Positions 1 through 13,578 are shown, counted from the first letter of the stretch. The stretch is DNA of 64,000 nucleotides from Sycobia sp. Sy_11 (GCA_018907035.1 JACCIC010000001.1:3494001-3558000), one strand, 5' to 3'. Notes: generated from the sequence alone by a model not told the origin. Program-made: numbers and translations.

Positions 1-2089
1 CTTCAGCTGAATTTTTAGCCCACGAAGTAAAAATATATTTAAAGCCTTTAAATTTTTTTCGGATCTATCGTGATGATATCAAAGCAATTTTAATATTTTA
101 AGAAATACGCAATGACCTTCCTTTATGCATAACAAATATTAACATTGGAAGTATTCAAAGAATGACATCTATATGAACCTAAACTAACAAAATCTTTTTA
201 TATCAAATAAATTAAATAATATTATATTGTGGTATAAATATTAATTATTTCCATTATAATAATTAAGTAATTCTTGGAAATGTTGATTAGACTCCAAGTA
301 CACCAAAATCGTATCATATTTGCGGGCATTGAACAACAGTTTTATGAATTTATTCGACTGAAACTAATATTTTTATCGACAAGTCGCAAAAGCATTTTAT
401 TCATTTATGCATTTTTTTTATTTATTTACATAATCAGCGACTACAAACAACTGTAATTATGCAATATTCAGTTTGTTAACTAATCTATTTTTGTTTGTAA
501 TTGCTCAATATTTCAATACTAATCAGAGGTTAAACAAAAATAGTATAATATTACTGTTCTTTCATAAATAACTAAAAATTTTTAGTTTACACCTAGGATA
601 AAATCAAATGCCACAATAAAATTGAGCAAATAAGCACATTCTTTCATTTTATTAAATATTTTAATAAAAAAATTAACAAACATGTTTTATTCAACTTCAA
701 TCCTAAAAATAAAGAGTTTACAAATATGGAAAAATAAACTTATTTTGTAGATTATAACTTCAATTAGAGTTTGTAACAAAAAAATATAATTTTATTATAT
801 TTTGTCTACAAAAAACAAAACCAACCAAAGACGCCCTCTCGTTTCCTGTCGCTCATTAGCAGTTAAAGATAATATATGCTACTTGTAATGAAATACAGAA
901 CTAACAATCGTAGTCGTGATTACACAAAGTACGTGAAAATATTGCTTACCTTAGTAAAATTTCCGAGTTCTTAAAAATTTCTTTATGACGAAGTACAAAT
1001 TACAGAAATGAAGAAACAGAAATCATAAAAAGTGTTCTAATAGAGCGAAATATGTAAGAGATGTATCGCGTAATATTCTTTACATTATCGAAAGGGTATT
1101 GTTAACTGAGGTATTTGTAAAATAGTTCATTGTTTATAAAATATTCTATTTGCGAATCTGAAAGTGTTTAATTTCCAAGGTTTAATTTATTTTGGATATT
1201 GCAATGGCTGAGGGTAGAATAATCGTAAAGAGTAGATCAAAATAAGAAAAATTAAATATGATAAGAAAAGTCATTTAACACCGATATATCTATTATGTTT
1301 GAGAATAAAATACACGTATTAAAATTATTAACAGAAATAAATCTATTTAAAAAATTATTTTTATTCAATTTCTTTTTTAAATATATGATGTATTTCATTC
1401 AAACGTAAAAACCAACTACATCGCATTTATTCTGCCTTATTTAATAAGGACAATCGCTTATTGTTGAGTTAAAATGTCAAATGTAATTGAAATTAAATTT
1501 GAAAATTGTAAAATTTACATACTCATGGTTGCCGTTTTTGTTTTCATTTTGTAGCGGTCTCGTCAATGCGGTAGTCGTTTTCTTTGACAATATATAGAGC
1601 GTTAGTAGTTAATAAGTGCGATAAACAGGTCCAAGAATGAAGCTCGAATCAAACGTTTTCAAATTATAGTCATAGTCAAGCCCATGTCAAGCCTTACACG
1701 CACTATCAATGTATTAGCTGGCATATTTATTGTCAGTACGTTACCGTCCGATTGATTTTTGCAATTTGCATAGGATTAAAATTCTAACAGGTAAAATTCT
1801 ACCCAGGTCTCATCTTCCTGGAAGTATCTCCCATCTCCGAAAGTTATAGGTTTCGCTTCAGGCTTGCATTAAAAAATTATCTGATTTAAGATTTTAAAGC
1901 GCCTTTATTTTGTAATATTATTTCTAGATAGTATAGGTACGGACATATTACAGGCTTCCGTTCTAAGCACTCTTTTATTATCTATATGTGAACATTCTTT
2001 AGCATATCTTTTATACTTCACTAATGAATCACATATTGTATGCAAATATTTCCCATGATCCTTTTTAATAGGGAATTGCGTATCTTTGC
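1..2089. other. No gene seen
   Basis: AT-rich sequence. The only open frame (274-456) has no recognisable motif and biased AT codons, and I do not support it. Confidence 0.6.
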
Positions 2090-2170
2090 GAGTTTATCTT
2101 CATCATCAGAACTAGGCTAACTGGCATTAGCTTACTGATGAGTCCAGTAGGTAGGTTCGAAACGAAACTC
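2090..2170 (+). ncRNA. Degenerate hammerhead-like motif
   Basis: CTGATGAG (2135-2142) followed by GAAAC (2159-2163). An 8-bp stem I (TAGGCTAA at 2113 with TTAGCTTA at 2127) sits next to the core. GAGTTT (2090-2095) can pair with AAACTC (2165-2170) as an outer stem. The base before the expected cleavage position is A rather than U, and stem II is imperfect, so it is probably inactive. It resembles the 3.5-kb copy. Confidence 0.3.
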
Positions 2171-3525
2171 TACTGGAAAATCAACAACTCTGTCTTGGCG
2201 ATGCATTTTCAATCCAACTCCTATATTGATGATCCTGTCGGTACTATTCGTGCCGATCACACGTCAGATATCTTTATATTTATCATGACTGGAGAAGTGG
2301 GCATGTTTTGTGGTGATTAACAAATCAAGCCGTTTCCTGGGAACTGATGATTAACCATATCATCAAATAGAACAAGTAATAATGGGACGACACAATATCT
2401 GGAGAATGTGGTAGGTCAGGTAGGATTTCTCATTGGACCGTTTATATATAAACTTTAACGGTTTTGTCAACCCGAGATCATCTGTTGTCATGCAGTATAA
2501 TCTCAATAGCGTCCTCCCCATCTTATTGTAGCTGATTTTTGTACAGTGTTCAACTGCATCAATTGAATTCGATACCATTCTCCAGTAATAGTTTCGTTCA
2601 TAATAAATTAAGTTTTGTCTCACTTGGGATTACTATAACGAATTTATTTTTTATCCATTGTTATGATATGATCACGGAAGTCTATTATTTTTATGATTGG
2701 AGTAATATTATAGTTTGAAAGCTCCAAAGAGATACTCAACGTATCCTAACTTCCAACGACAGAAACTCAACTTTCTTGGGTTTGAATCATTGCTAACGTA
2801 TTGCTTAGCGCGTAGCTTATAATTCTGAAGCAAGCTGTTCTTGCAGTTTTTAGGAATATTCATCGAGTAATCTCTCTATTTCAGTGGCTCTGAAGGTTTT
2901 TGGTCTATCTTCGAGTGAATTATTTACAACATCCAAATCATCCACTTTTAAGCGAAAAAATCAATCACGGCACGTTTTTTCGCTTAAAGCAACATGTTCA
3001 TAATATTGTTGACCAACGGAAAGCTATTGAAAAACAGTGAGTATTTAGTTGTGCATCTAATATATATTATAGAATATGCACCTTTACTATCAACTCATAA
3101 ATTAGGGAGAGCAGAATAGACTAGGTAGCCTTCAGATTTTTAACACAGAGTTTCACAGCCATATATCTGTGCGAGTTCTAATCAAGAGAGAAATTTTGTT
3201 TCTTTGGGAGGACTAATAAGGGATCTTCCACATTTCCGAGCAGACTTCTATATTCCTGTTGTTTGTGGCTTATGCTGTAAGTATAATTGTCTGACTAATT
3301 ATTCTATATGTTTCGATTCACATGATATTAGAATCGCGTCTGAGGTAACCCCGATACAGATAAGTATTGAAAATATTGTACGAGTTCGTTTGTATACTAT
3401 GGAATAGATGGCGAACTCGCGTGTTAAATAAATTGTAATACAGAATGGCATCTATCTTGGAATAGAGACTGAAATTCGAAACGTGTTTCACTTATAGATT
3501 AGGATTAGTGCTTCTTGTTAGCTCC
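2171..3525. other. No supported gene
   Basis: Slightly less AT-rich and lying between the two hammerhead-like motifs, so it may be the body of a decayed retroelement. Short frames at 2138-2320, 2363-2623 and 3204-3407 carry no motif I can name. Confidence 0.4.
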
Positions 3526-3609
3526 ATCTAGCTTGTCTGAGTTAGGAATTACCGACATTGCCTCGCTGACGAGTCCAATCGGTAATTTTGGGATGAAACA
3601 TTATCAGAT
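3526..3609 (+). ncRNA. Hammerhead-ribozyme-like fold
   Basis: The conserved core is CTGACGAG (3566-3573) and GAAA (3595-3598). Stem II pairs GTCC (3573-3576) with GGAT (3591-3594). Stem I pairs TGAG (3538-3541) with CTCG (3562-3565), directly next to the core. Stem III pairs TGT (3534-3536) with ACA (3598-3600), extended past an internal loop by ATCT (3526-3529) with AGAT (3606-3609). The cleavage triplet GTC ends at 3537. All parts lie where a type III hammerhead needs them, but the stems are short. Small hammerheads are common in retroelements, so it may mark a buried element. Confidence 0.45.
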
Positions 3610-3932
3610 CCCGAGTCTTATTAGCTCAATCTGGATATGATCTTTTATGTTACCGATCTCTACTCTCTCTTCGATCCGTCGCCCAAGCTTTCGGTTCGCC
3701 ACACATAGTCAATACCGGAGCCAACACTCGCATATACATGTACACAGGCGCAATTTCGTGCGCGAGGAGAGCTGATGTGAGCAACGAGAGACGGTTATAT
3801 AAGTATAACGCGGGGCCTCGCGTGCGAGCGCCCATATTATAAATTATTGACCAGCAAAGAAACGCCGATGCGGTAGCACCGTACTCGCCACCGCCTGCTG
3901 TATATAATGATAAAGCTGGAACTCGCCGCTGC

Positions 3933-3935
<3 letters not shown>

Positions 3936-3987
<52 letters not shown>
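3936..3987. repeat. (TA)26 microsatellite
   Basis: Perfect dinucleotide repeat inside a CpG-rich island. Confidence 0.97.
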
Positions 3988-3988
<1 letters not shown>

Positions 3989-4172
3989 GCTCCTCTCCCT
4001 CGCTCGCCTGCGGTTCTCCTCGTCTTGTAGCATATACGCTGCGCGCACGCGGGTGAAAGGAGCCGTGCGCGCGCGTTTACTCGCTCCGTCAAAGTTGGAC
4101 AGAACAGAGCTCGCGGGAGCGTTGAGATATATAATGTGGAGGCTCGTTATCTGTATATGGATTTGTGCACAA

Positions 4173-4173
<1 letters not shown>

Positions 4174-4203
<30 letters not shown>
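4174..4203. repeat. (TA)15 microsatellite
   Basis: Perfect dinucleotide repeat. Confidence 0.95.
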
Positions 4204-4208
<5 letters not shown>

Positions 4209-4678
4209 GGAGGGCGGAATAATGCAGCCAAGTCTGTAATCTGCCACTCTCTTGCTCTTTCTCTCATATATGCCACTTCTCGCGCACTCGTCGATTCTAT
4301 AATTCTCGTCCGCGCGCTTTTCCAAGAGAGGTGCAAAGGCGCCGCGCCACTTTTTTTTATCCCCTTTGTTTTTCGCCTCGCGGCTGACGGGCGCAGCTCG
4401 TTGCGTCGATGCGCGCGAGTACATAATGCGCACACGATGCGTGCATTATACGTATCATATACGCGCTCACGAGCGGGACTCCGTTGTTTTCCGACGCGCG
4501 GCGCAGGGCTAATTTTCGACTGTCCGGCGATCCCTGACGGATGTTCGATTGGTCAAGGAGTATAATGACAGCGAGCTCGTGCAGGGCAATTTTCTCTGTC
4601 AATCTCTCCTTCTCCGCTTCTCTCTCACCTATTTACCTCTTGGCCAGACGTCAATGTAAAGACACACACGTGGATGCG

Positions 4679-4713
<35 letters not shown>
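4679..4713. repeat. (TA)n microsatellite, one interruption
   Basis: TA repeat broken by one TG unit. Confidence 0.93.
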
Positions 4714-4719
4714 TATTGA

Positions 4720-7245
4720 ACATTTCCCTTCTCTTATTTTCTTCTTCCCCTTCTTTTTAAAGAGAAACAGCCAAGTTTTACTGGGAGAGGAGCTATTATT
4801 ATGAACGAATTATAGTATTCTTGCAAATGGAAATAGAATCGTGTACAGTAAATTTTCAAGCATTGAAAAAACGCTGATGGGGGGATGTATTTGAGTAATT
4901 ACACTGATTAGATTTAATTATCGTATCACTTTGTATATACGCTGAAAGCTGATCTAGAGCTACATTTATAAATGTCAGGAGGGTTGTATTTATGCGAGAA
5001 TTGGATCGCGGAAACAGGCAGGATAAAATATCATATATCTATATGATTTGGAAGTCCATATTTATATCTTGTATGTGGGATCCCGTGCATTACTAGTGAT
5101 ATTACTACTATTCTATATACCTTAAAAATTATACGGGTGCATTTTAATTGTCTGTCATTACTTTTATACGAAACATGAAAATTCGTGGTAGTACTTTATT
5201 AGCTTCTCATTTCTTTGAAACTGAATGATATAAGAATAATAACTAAACTTATTATTTTATTAGATTCTCATGACAGTTTTTATGATATAGCAATATGACG
5301 CTAAACTTGATAGTCCGATTATCTATATTTTAGATAGCAACATTAATAAAAAAAAACTCCCTTTTCTAGTCACTAGATTGATTTTATCTGAACAGTTTTT
5401 TATATAAATGTGTATATACCTACATGTAGGTATCTCCTACACTCAATTAGTATACTTATAAATTAACACAGTGCTCACTTATAGACTATCATTATAATAA
5501 ATAGTTTGACTAGATATTATATGGGTGTACTATAACATGTAGTATTGTTTATATTCTAGTTGCCATTACAGCTGTACTAAAATTACAATTTTAATATTTT
5601 AATGTTCATTATGTAACCAGCTATTATATAAAACTTTTATATTTGAATGAAATTCCATCATACTAATGAGCTTGTTATATAATGTTATTTAAATAGTTTG
5701 TATCAAATGATCTTTTTACACTATTTATTTAGGTGTATTGTAAAAATGCCATTTTTTATATCTAACTAACTAACATATTGTCCTTACTAAATACATGCAC
5801 AAACTTACAAAATCAGTGCTGACATTAAAATCCATATATTTATATACAACAACTCAGTACATGTAGCTCAATTTAGGTTCAATTTAATCTTAATCTGGAA
5901 TAATCTGATTGAAACTTCGATATAAAAACTTAATTTTATATCGAAGGAATTTTTTTTGAATCGAGGAAAACTATAAATTATTTATTTACCTAGCAGTTAT
6001 GAGTGTATTATTGTTATCAGATAGTGCCTGAAGTGAAAACGAACCTATCCGTCATGGTTATCTCGCAATTCTGTCTAGCAGGCAGAAGTCAGTATTTTCT
6101 ACACATATAAATAATCGATTCTAACTTTTAAACGTTAGCAAGAGCTATATATTTTCAATTAGCTAATGAGTGCGCAAGTGTAATACTTGTGTCATCGCTA
6201 TCTATCGACTATCTTCAAACTACGTTATAGAAAAATTAGATTTACTAATCTATAAAAAATTAGTCTTAATTAAACTTCATTATCGCTGCCGAATAATAAC
6301 TTGGTGTCAAGGAACGACAATATGAGTCTGCTTAAACTCAATGCGATCTAGATTTAATAGTACAGTTCAAAGTTGTATTCATGAGCAATACTTGCAACGG
6401 GAGTCTAGAATTACTGGATAATCAACTGCTTTCACAGTGATAAAACGCATTAGATTTATAATAAACAAATGAATATCTTACCTTTTTCTCGTACCATTAA
6501 ATATTTCTTCTATTTATTTTTATGTGAATATTGTTAAGATAGTTTAGGTTTATCGGTTATTGATTTCGAACTTAATAGAGACGTATTCAGATCTGTTATA
6601 TTTGGAAATCTGCAGTTAGTTTTGACTCGCATCCAGTCAGAATAGCATAAAAGAATTCTATCTGCATATAAATATAAATAATAACTTTAATTTTTAAGTA
6701 AATAATTAATATAATTTTTTATAAAAATAATTTAATGTAAAATCAACGTTAGAATTTCTTAAGGAAAGAGCCATTGATTGTTATATTTATATAAAAATAA
6801 AATATGTCGGTTACGAGAAGATTAAAAAAATTAAAAATAACAAGAAAAAATTGTAAATAGCGAAGAATATTTTAACATAAAAAAAAGCCAAAGCAAAGGT
6901 AATATATTCATTTAATTATTACATTTAATGCACTTTAAAAAATTTCTTTCGTAACGTAGACTCTTCGTCGTAGTTTATACAAATTTTCAAATCGAAAAAA
7001 TTTGTATAAATTCTAATTAATAATTTATGTTTTTGAGTAAAATTCCTTTACGCAAGTCGTTTATTCTCTCAATAGCTATTTCATTTAGCCAAATAGGTTG
7101 TATAGCTTCGATATAATCGTTGAACAAGCATAAAAATCGAAAAACAAATTGAATTGAGAACCTCTTTCTTTTTCAACATTGATAATAGCATAAGTTCTTC
7201 GACAAAAAAAAAATGTCCTTTCACACGTGCAACTAAATACTATTT
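4720..7245. other. No gene seen
   Basis: AT-rich, no open frame worth reporting and no repeat recognised. Confidence 0.6.
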
Positions 7246-7362
7246 AAGCCTTGTCACCAGGTAATACCGGTTCTCCGGCACAATCTTTTAAATACTTATT
7301 AACTTCGCGTATGCACGTGGCTCTCTCGGCCCTAAAATTAAAGTTCGAAAACTGGTTCCGCG

Positions 7363-7363
<1 letters not shown>

Positions 7364-7407
<44 letters not shown>
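7364..7407. repeat. (TA)22 microsatellite
   Basis: Perfect dinucleotide repeat at the edge of a CpG-rich island. Confidence 0.97.
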
Positions 7408-7410
<3 letters not shown>

Positions 7411-7695
7411 CACCTTTTCCAGGCCTCGTATTCGCATTTATGTAATTATCGTCCGTGCGACGCGTCGCCGTCGGTTTTCCCATTTCGCTCATCCCTCGGC
7501 CGTGTACCCCCTTTCGCCTCCCGCGCTCAATAATTAACTTTCTTATCTCGGTAATAGGCGATAAAGGCGTTGGTTTATTAATTCACGCGTTAAACGCGCG
7601 GTATTGCAGAATAAAAAGAGCGCGGCAGTCGATCGCTTGGCATATAATAGGAATGGCACGACGGCGATGGCGAACTGCATCGTAACGCGCCTGTA

Positions 7696-7698
<3 letters not shown>

Positions 7699-7747
<49 letters not shown>
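7699..7747. repeat. (TA)24 microsatellite
   Basis: Perfect dinucleotide repeat. Confidence 0.97.
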
Positions 7748-7750
<3 letters not shown>

Positions 7751-7895
7751 TGTCTGTATTATATCTCACGCATCATCACGCCAGGTATATATAGAGAGAT
7801 TTATTCACTTAAGTATATATAGACTCCACCCGGTTTGCTGAAAAATCGAGGACGATATAACGCAAAGTCACGCAGATGTGTATATATATACACAG

Positions 7896-7901
<6 letters not shown>

Positions 7902-7949
<48 letters not shown>
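7902..7949. repeat. (TA)24 microsatellite
   Basis: Perfect dinucleotide repeat. Confidence 0.97.
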
Positions 7950-7952
<3 letters not shown>

Positions 7953-8699
7953 GAGAGTGAATCCGTTCACGGGGAGCGATAGCGCGAGAAAATCGAGTCG
8001 CTCGAGCGCGTAATTCAGCGTTGGATGTTTTGTTTTTTTTTTTTTTTTTTGCATTTTTTGTACACATACCGCGCAGCTTCCTCGGGCCGTTCGGCGCGGC
8101 CCCTGTGCGAGCGGCCAGCTAATATTGAATAATCCGAAACCCGAGCGGAAAACGACGACGACACGGATACCGATCGTCCTCGAAAACGAACCGCCGCGCC
8201 CCTGGCCCCTTCCCCCCGCCGCCCTGCTCTCCTCGGATCGATTAACGATTAAACCGTGCGGGCGTGCTTCGTGGAGGCGGTTGCTGAGGGTTGGAGGAGA
8301 ACGGGCGGGGGGTGGGGGAGGAAGAGAGAAAAAACAGAGGACGGAGGTTCCGGGCTTCCTTGACGACCTGCCGCGCGCGGCCGTGACGAAGCCCCCGCCC
8401 CGCGGCGGTCGCGGTGATACCCGGGGGACACGCTCTGACGCGCAAGGACCGCGGGTAAATCGGGACGGGGTTGGGGTTGGTGGCGAGGGGGGTGTGGGCA
8501 AAAAGAAGTTCGTCGTATCGCAAAAAAGCAGACGGGAGGTTGGGAGGGCCGAGGGGGGGGGAGTGAGATCGGTCTCCGCGAGCCATTCAATTTGAAGGCT
8601 CTAAAGATGGCTCGACCGCGAGTCCGCTGTCGATGGGTTATCCCATGTATATGCGAGGTATAATAGATTCGCCACCGGCTCTTCATTGAGACAGCGCGC

Positions 8700-9040
8700 G
8701 GCTAAACGACATTCGTAAGAATTAAATTAATAATTTGCAAAAACATTCGCAGTTGGTTTTAATTTTCGCCAGTGGGCTTTATGGATATTGCATGGATGAC
8801 TAATTAAACGAGCGCAATATGTACAGTTCTTTCAAATGTATACGCGGCCCGCATGAATAAAAGAGCAATATACCGTTAAATATGTCGTATATATAGTCGT
8901 ATATTTGTGTGTACGTGTGTGTGTAATTCTGTTAAAGACAGCTGTGGCTTTTATTGCATATGAGCTGAGACATAAAAAAATAATGAGTCGTTTTGGGAGT
9001 ATTGTCTTTTCGAAAAAATGATGAGTGTCTGCTATGGCAA

Positions 9041-9100
<60 letters not shown>

Positions 9101-12100
9101 CTCAAGGACAGGTCCAGAGAAACGGGTCAACAATTCCAGATGAGCGTGGGATTGACCTTCAAGACGACTGGAAATAAGTAGTCACTGCCCGAGTAGTTCT
9201 TAAAAATTTCTCCGTTTTCTAAACAGTTTCAATATTCAACCACTACTTTTGGTAATACACATAGTTGTTAATAAATAATCTATTATTTCCAATTACTTTT
9301 ATAAAGATAATAAGACTAAGATTATGTATCAAACAATTTTTTCCCACTGCAGGTCAGAATAGTTATGGTTTTTTTCGTACTCTAAATGTTTATCCGATTG
9401 TTTGTGGATGGAAGTCAAAATTTTAATAGATATATATCTATAATAGAAGTTTTTTATGTCTATAAAGACCGTTAGACCGATAACAATATTTATTAATTTA
9501 ATTCAGAACAGTCGACATAAGTACAATTTTTAATTCTAATTTATGTCTATGTTTAGAATATTTAAAAGTTGATAGAGAAACCTTAAAAATAACCAAAATC
9601 GTGATGTAGACCCCACGAAAATTCAAGAAATATTGAGTGGTTTAGTATTGTTATTGACCCATTAAAATTACTTATGGATATGATGATTATAAAAGTGCCA
9701 GAAAGAATTTTACATAAATGCGAAATAATATAGGAGGATGTCGACTGCTCTTTTATACCGACTATAAATATTAAATGATCGAAAATTTTAGTTAATCGTA
9801 CCCTTTATTTCCATCCGTTTTGAATTACTGCAAAGCTTCAGCTTGATTCATTTAGTCCTATGAAAATGAGGCACAACGTTTTGAAACTTGCACAACGAGA
9901 TCTTATAAATAAAATTTTGAATAATGCTCGCGATAAATTAAATTAAACGTCACAATGAAGCTAAAATTATTCTTCCAAGCAGTTTCTCGAGAATGTAATA
10001 AGAGCTGGAGGTCTAGAATAACTTGAAATATTTATTCAAGAAATATAAGCAGCCCAGTGAGAATCTTATTGGCTGTATGAATTTTCTCGATTTTATTAAA
10101 AGTTATGGACCATCCCATTCGCATTCAAATAAAATAAACCGTTTCAATTTTGAACTCTTTGCAATACAGTAGAATTGTCACTGTAGCTCATGCAGCTATA
10201 CTAGATACTATTAGGTTTAAGTATGTTGTATTAAATTGATAATGAACGAAGCATGTATTATTTACTTTTCATTCTCCTTTGACCAAATATTATATACACA
10301 TATACTTTCGACAGAGGTTTCATCAGTTTCACGTCCATTATCCTCGACAATGTAAAGGGTATCGAAAAGACGCGCGACACACATTCCACTTTTTCAATGA
10401 AATGTTTTTTCAAAAAAAATTCTCAAAAAGAAACAACTTTTTAATAATAAATCAATATTCAGAAAAATTATAACAACCGTATTATTTACATGTTTATTTT
10501 AACGATTATAGCAATGTTGATCCTTACAAATGCAAAAATGAAATATCTTTGATGTTTGACACATTTTTAAAAGTTCGTGTAAAATATGATGTTTTGAAAA
10601 AGCATGCGCAGCTATTAGTGCATATATACAGAGACAATAGTCTAAAATTGTAGTCTGAAAAGGGATATGTTCAATGTACGGTGTACAATGTAATGTACAA
10701 GTAATATAACGTCTGATGGATACTGCATCTGCTATTGAAGTATATAAATATAATAATAATTATTTTTCTTCTATCACAATATACACGCGGAAAAAGTCGT
10801 AGTTATAATTTAATTCTTAATGTCAATGAGAATAATGACAAATCATAAAAAATTTAATATATATATATATTCGATATTATAATATTGTAGAAATGTGTAC
10901 CAGTGAATAAAATAAATACATATTATATCAAATAATTGAACTTCGTAATTTACTTTTTTGTATTGTTTCTTATGTACTATATAGTAGTTTTTAAGTAAAT
11001 TATGTGCATATTGAATTTAAATGTTGAAATTATAATTTTAATCAACAGAATCATCGGATACAGGCCGTGTCAGGCGGCGCTGTAACTCGTTAGGTCGCGG
11101 CACTCGGAGATAGTTCATCGGGCAGGGAATACCTTGAATTTTTTTCCATAGAACAATTATAACATTTTTTAATACTTAACACATTTTTCACAATTTAACA
11201 CCAATCTTATTGTTTCAGTGACGTTTCCCGACTATTCGGGAATTTAATAAAATTATTCTAAAAATGTGATTTTATATAAAATCAACTCTAAAATAATTTA
11301 CAGAATTTAGATCTAACTACTACTAACTATTATTTAAATTTTAAAATCATTAATTTAAAAAACGGAACTAATATAAATGAAATAATTTAGAAAACTTATA
11401 GAAAAATAACTCATAAACTTATAAAAATTGTTGAATATTTTTAATAATTATTTTGAATAAACAATATAAATCAATTATAAATAAATTATTCCATAATACT
11501 GTTCTCGAAATCGACATGGATATCTAAAATAATAATCATCTTCTTACACACTTCATGCCTCTCTCTGCACCTACCAATTTTCTGGTGGATGATTTTAATT
11601 TTATGTATAATTACAAATATATAGAAACCGCGCTAGACAATGTATATTTCTTTTAATTTCGACTCATGGTTTTTTTTTAACTATTTCGAATCATGCATTC
11701 TCAGCTTCAGCGACTGGCCGCTGCGGGTGTCCGTCCAGAGCATCTAAAAAGTCTGGCTGTCTCTCCATGATCTCTCCCTCTTATCTATGCTCTTTGAGTG
11801 TGTGGATTATGTACGGAGGCTACAGTCATTTGATCCTTGATTGTTGGCGGTTGAAATTATTTGATAGTTGATATTATTTTTTGAGAATTTTTTATTATTT
11901 TATAGTGATTACGCAGATAAGGGTAAGTTAATATAATTTTATTTTATTATGATGAACGAAGTAAGTTAAGAAAAACGTCGATTATGTAAATACAATATTT
12001 TATTGCTGACTGAATAAAATCAATCTAATTTTTGATATTAAATATTTTGTTATAAAAAATGTCATTGTTCGACTGAATCGATTAAGTGAATTGTATAGGG

Positions 12101-12630
12101 AATTAGAAATGGTGTAGTAAAGTGTTTAGAATTTGAAAATACTATAGATTTGAATATTGATCAGTTAAAATTGTTTTGCTTCATTGGATCATTTAAGTAA
12201 TAAACTAAATTTAATTTATTTTGAAAATAAAGTAATCCATTTAAGTTACTGATAAATTTATAAACTACTTTGACATTTTGTGAGGCGTGGGGATGATCTT
12301 GAGAACACTCATAGTATAAGTTCGATCGGGAATAATAAAAAATAAATTCAAAAAGCGTACGTCATCAACAATGTACCATGTTTTGAGGTATTGTAAATAG
12401 TTTTAATTCGGTTTATTATAACCCAAGCAGAAATTATTCTAGTTGAAAAGTGAGCAAATAAAAGCCAGACAATATCAATTGCGATCTGATATATAAAAAT
12501 ATAGACATACAAAAATGACCGGTTAACGTCTCACTATTATTATTGGTTAATTGAAACACACAAACAGTCAAAATTACAAAAAAAAATTTGTAAGTTTTTA
12601 TTATACATTATAATGGATTTTATTTATTAC
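8700..12630. other. No gene seen; possible non-coding exon near 11.7-11.9 kb
   Basis: Mostly AT-rich. Around 11700-11925 the sequence is less AT-rich and ends in a consensus donor-like AAGG|GTAAGTT, which could be an untranslated first exon. A GC-richer 60 bp at 11040-11110 is unexplained. Confidence 0.35.
9047..9097. repeat. (AT)n microsatellite
   Basis: About 25 AT units. Confidence 0.96.
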
Positions 12631-12631
12631 T

Positions 12632-13519
12632 TCTTGTTGGTCAGACAATTAAATAATGCGACCAATTTTATTTCCCGACCTGTGGTAACACTGCGAACCT
12701 GTAACTCCGCCACCGCAATAGTAGATTCCTACACTCTCGACTGAGACCTTGACGATCTTTGTACGATCATTTCTTCGCCAGCTGTTTAATGTTTTGTAAC
12801 AATGCGTGAATAGTGCATGTCACGAAAATGGAACACAGAAATTTAGAGCAACGGTGCGCGATAACATCTCGAGCAGATTGAAAATGATCCTACTCGTCTC
12901 CATTTATTACTGGTGATGAAAGTTGGTTCTTTCAATATCATCCCGAAATTAAACGATAAAGCCAACAGTGGCTATCCTCTGGAGCGCCGAGGCCAAAGAA
13001 GGTTAGAATGAGCAAGTGCAAAGTAAAAACCATGTTCATTTGCTTTTTCGACAGAAAAGTGATGGTTCACAGAGTTTGTACAAACCGTAAATCAAGTATT
13101 ACCGCAATCTGCTTGAAAACTTACGAAAAAGGGTGCTCATCGTGCGTCTAGAGATCACGAAGTTACAGTGCGTTCAGTGTCTCTCAGTTTTTGGCATCTA
13201 AAAGCATGACAACGTTACCACAACCGCCCTATTCACCGGACATGTCACCCTGCAACTTTTTCCCATTCTCCCATTTGAAAGAATTCGTCAAAAGTCGACA
13301 TTTTGACTCCATTGAAGACATCCAAGAATCTGTGACGAGGATACTCGGAGAGGTCCCACAAGAAATGATCCAGAGTTGTTACGAGAATTGGAAAACTCGC
13401 TGGAATAAGTGTATATATGCGGGAGAAGACTAGTTTGAACGGAATCGCAGCGATGTACCTTAATTTTTTATTATATACTCGATTTTTTTATTTTGCACAT
13501 TACTTAATTGTCTGACCTC
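12632..13519 (+). mobile_element. Decayed, internally deleted mariner
   Basis: The two ends carry matching inverted repeats: GGTCAGACAATTAAATAATG at 12639 and, read from the right end on the other strand, GGTCAGACAATTAAGTAATG. Inside are transposase remnants: ITGDESWFFQYHPE near 12910 and PQPPYSPDMSPCNFF near 13215, with a frame open to 13433. The third catalytic Asp is Asn (CNFF for CDFF). The N-terminal DNA-binding half is missing and several frameshifts or stops are present. A (TA)28 tract begins directly after the right end. This lineage differs from the intact mariner at 54.6 kb. Confidence 0.85.
13191..13433 (+). pseudogene. C-terminal remnant of mariner transposase
   Basis: A readable stretch of about 80 residues containing the PPYSPDMSPCNFF motif, then HLKEFVKSRHFDSIEDIQES and a W..R..KCI ending typical of mariner C-termini. 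The catalytic Asp of this motif is replaced by Asn and upstream sequence is frameshifted, so it cannot make active enzyme. Confidence 0.8.

Positions 13520-13520
<1 letters not shown>

Positions 13521-13576
<56 letters not shown>
13521..13576. repeat. (TA)28 microsatellite abutting a mariner end
   Basis: Begins directly after the right terminal repeat of the 12.6-kb mariner, at the expected TA target duplication. Confidence 0.96.

Positions 13577-13578
<2 letters not shown>

Larger units (their letters stand above)
3650..4665. promoter_or_regulatory. CpG-rich island with (TA)n tracts
   Basis: About 1 kb much richer in G+C and CpG than the rest (many GCGCGC runs), punctuated by (TA)26 and (TA)15. 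Long open frames on both strands follow from the composition, contain repeat-coded YIYIYI runs and look non-coding. It may be a promoter or a first exon of an unseen gene. Confidence 0.35.
7250..8700. promoter_or_regulatory. CpG-rich island with (TA)n tracts
   Basis: A second island: three (TA)n tracts (7364, 7699, 7902), then a G/C-dominated 600 bp (8070-8690) with C-rich and G-rich runs. The open frames here overlap one another on both strands and match no family I know. Confidence 0.35.

Noticed and set aside
3844..4804. Many overlapping frames up to 170 codons in the first CpG-rich island
   Set aside because: They overlap on both strands, include runs of Tyr-Ile coded by (TA)n, and match no family. 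They follow from low stop-codon frequency in GC-rich sequence.
7801..8686. Frames up to 201 codons in the second CpG-rich island
   Set aside because: Same reason: Pro/Arg-rich on both strands with no domain, plus TA-coded tails.
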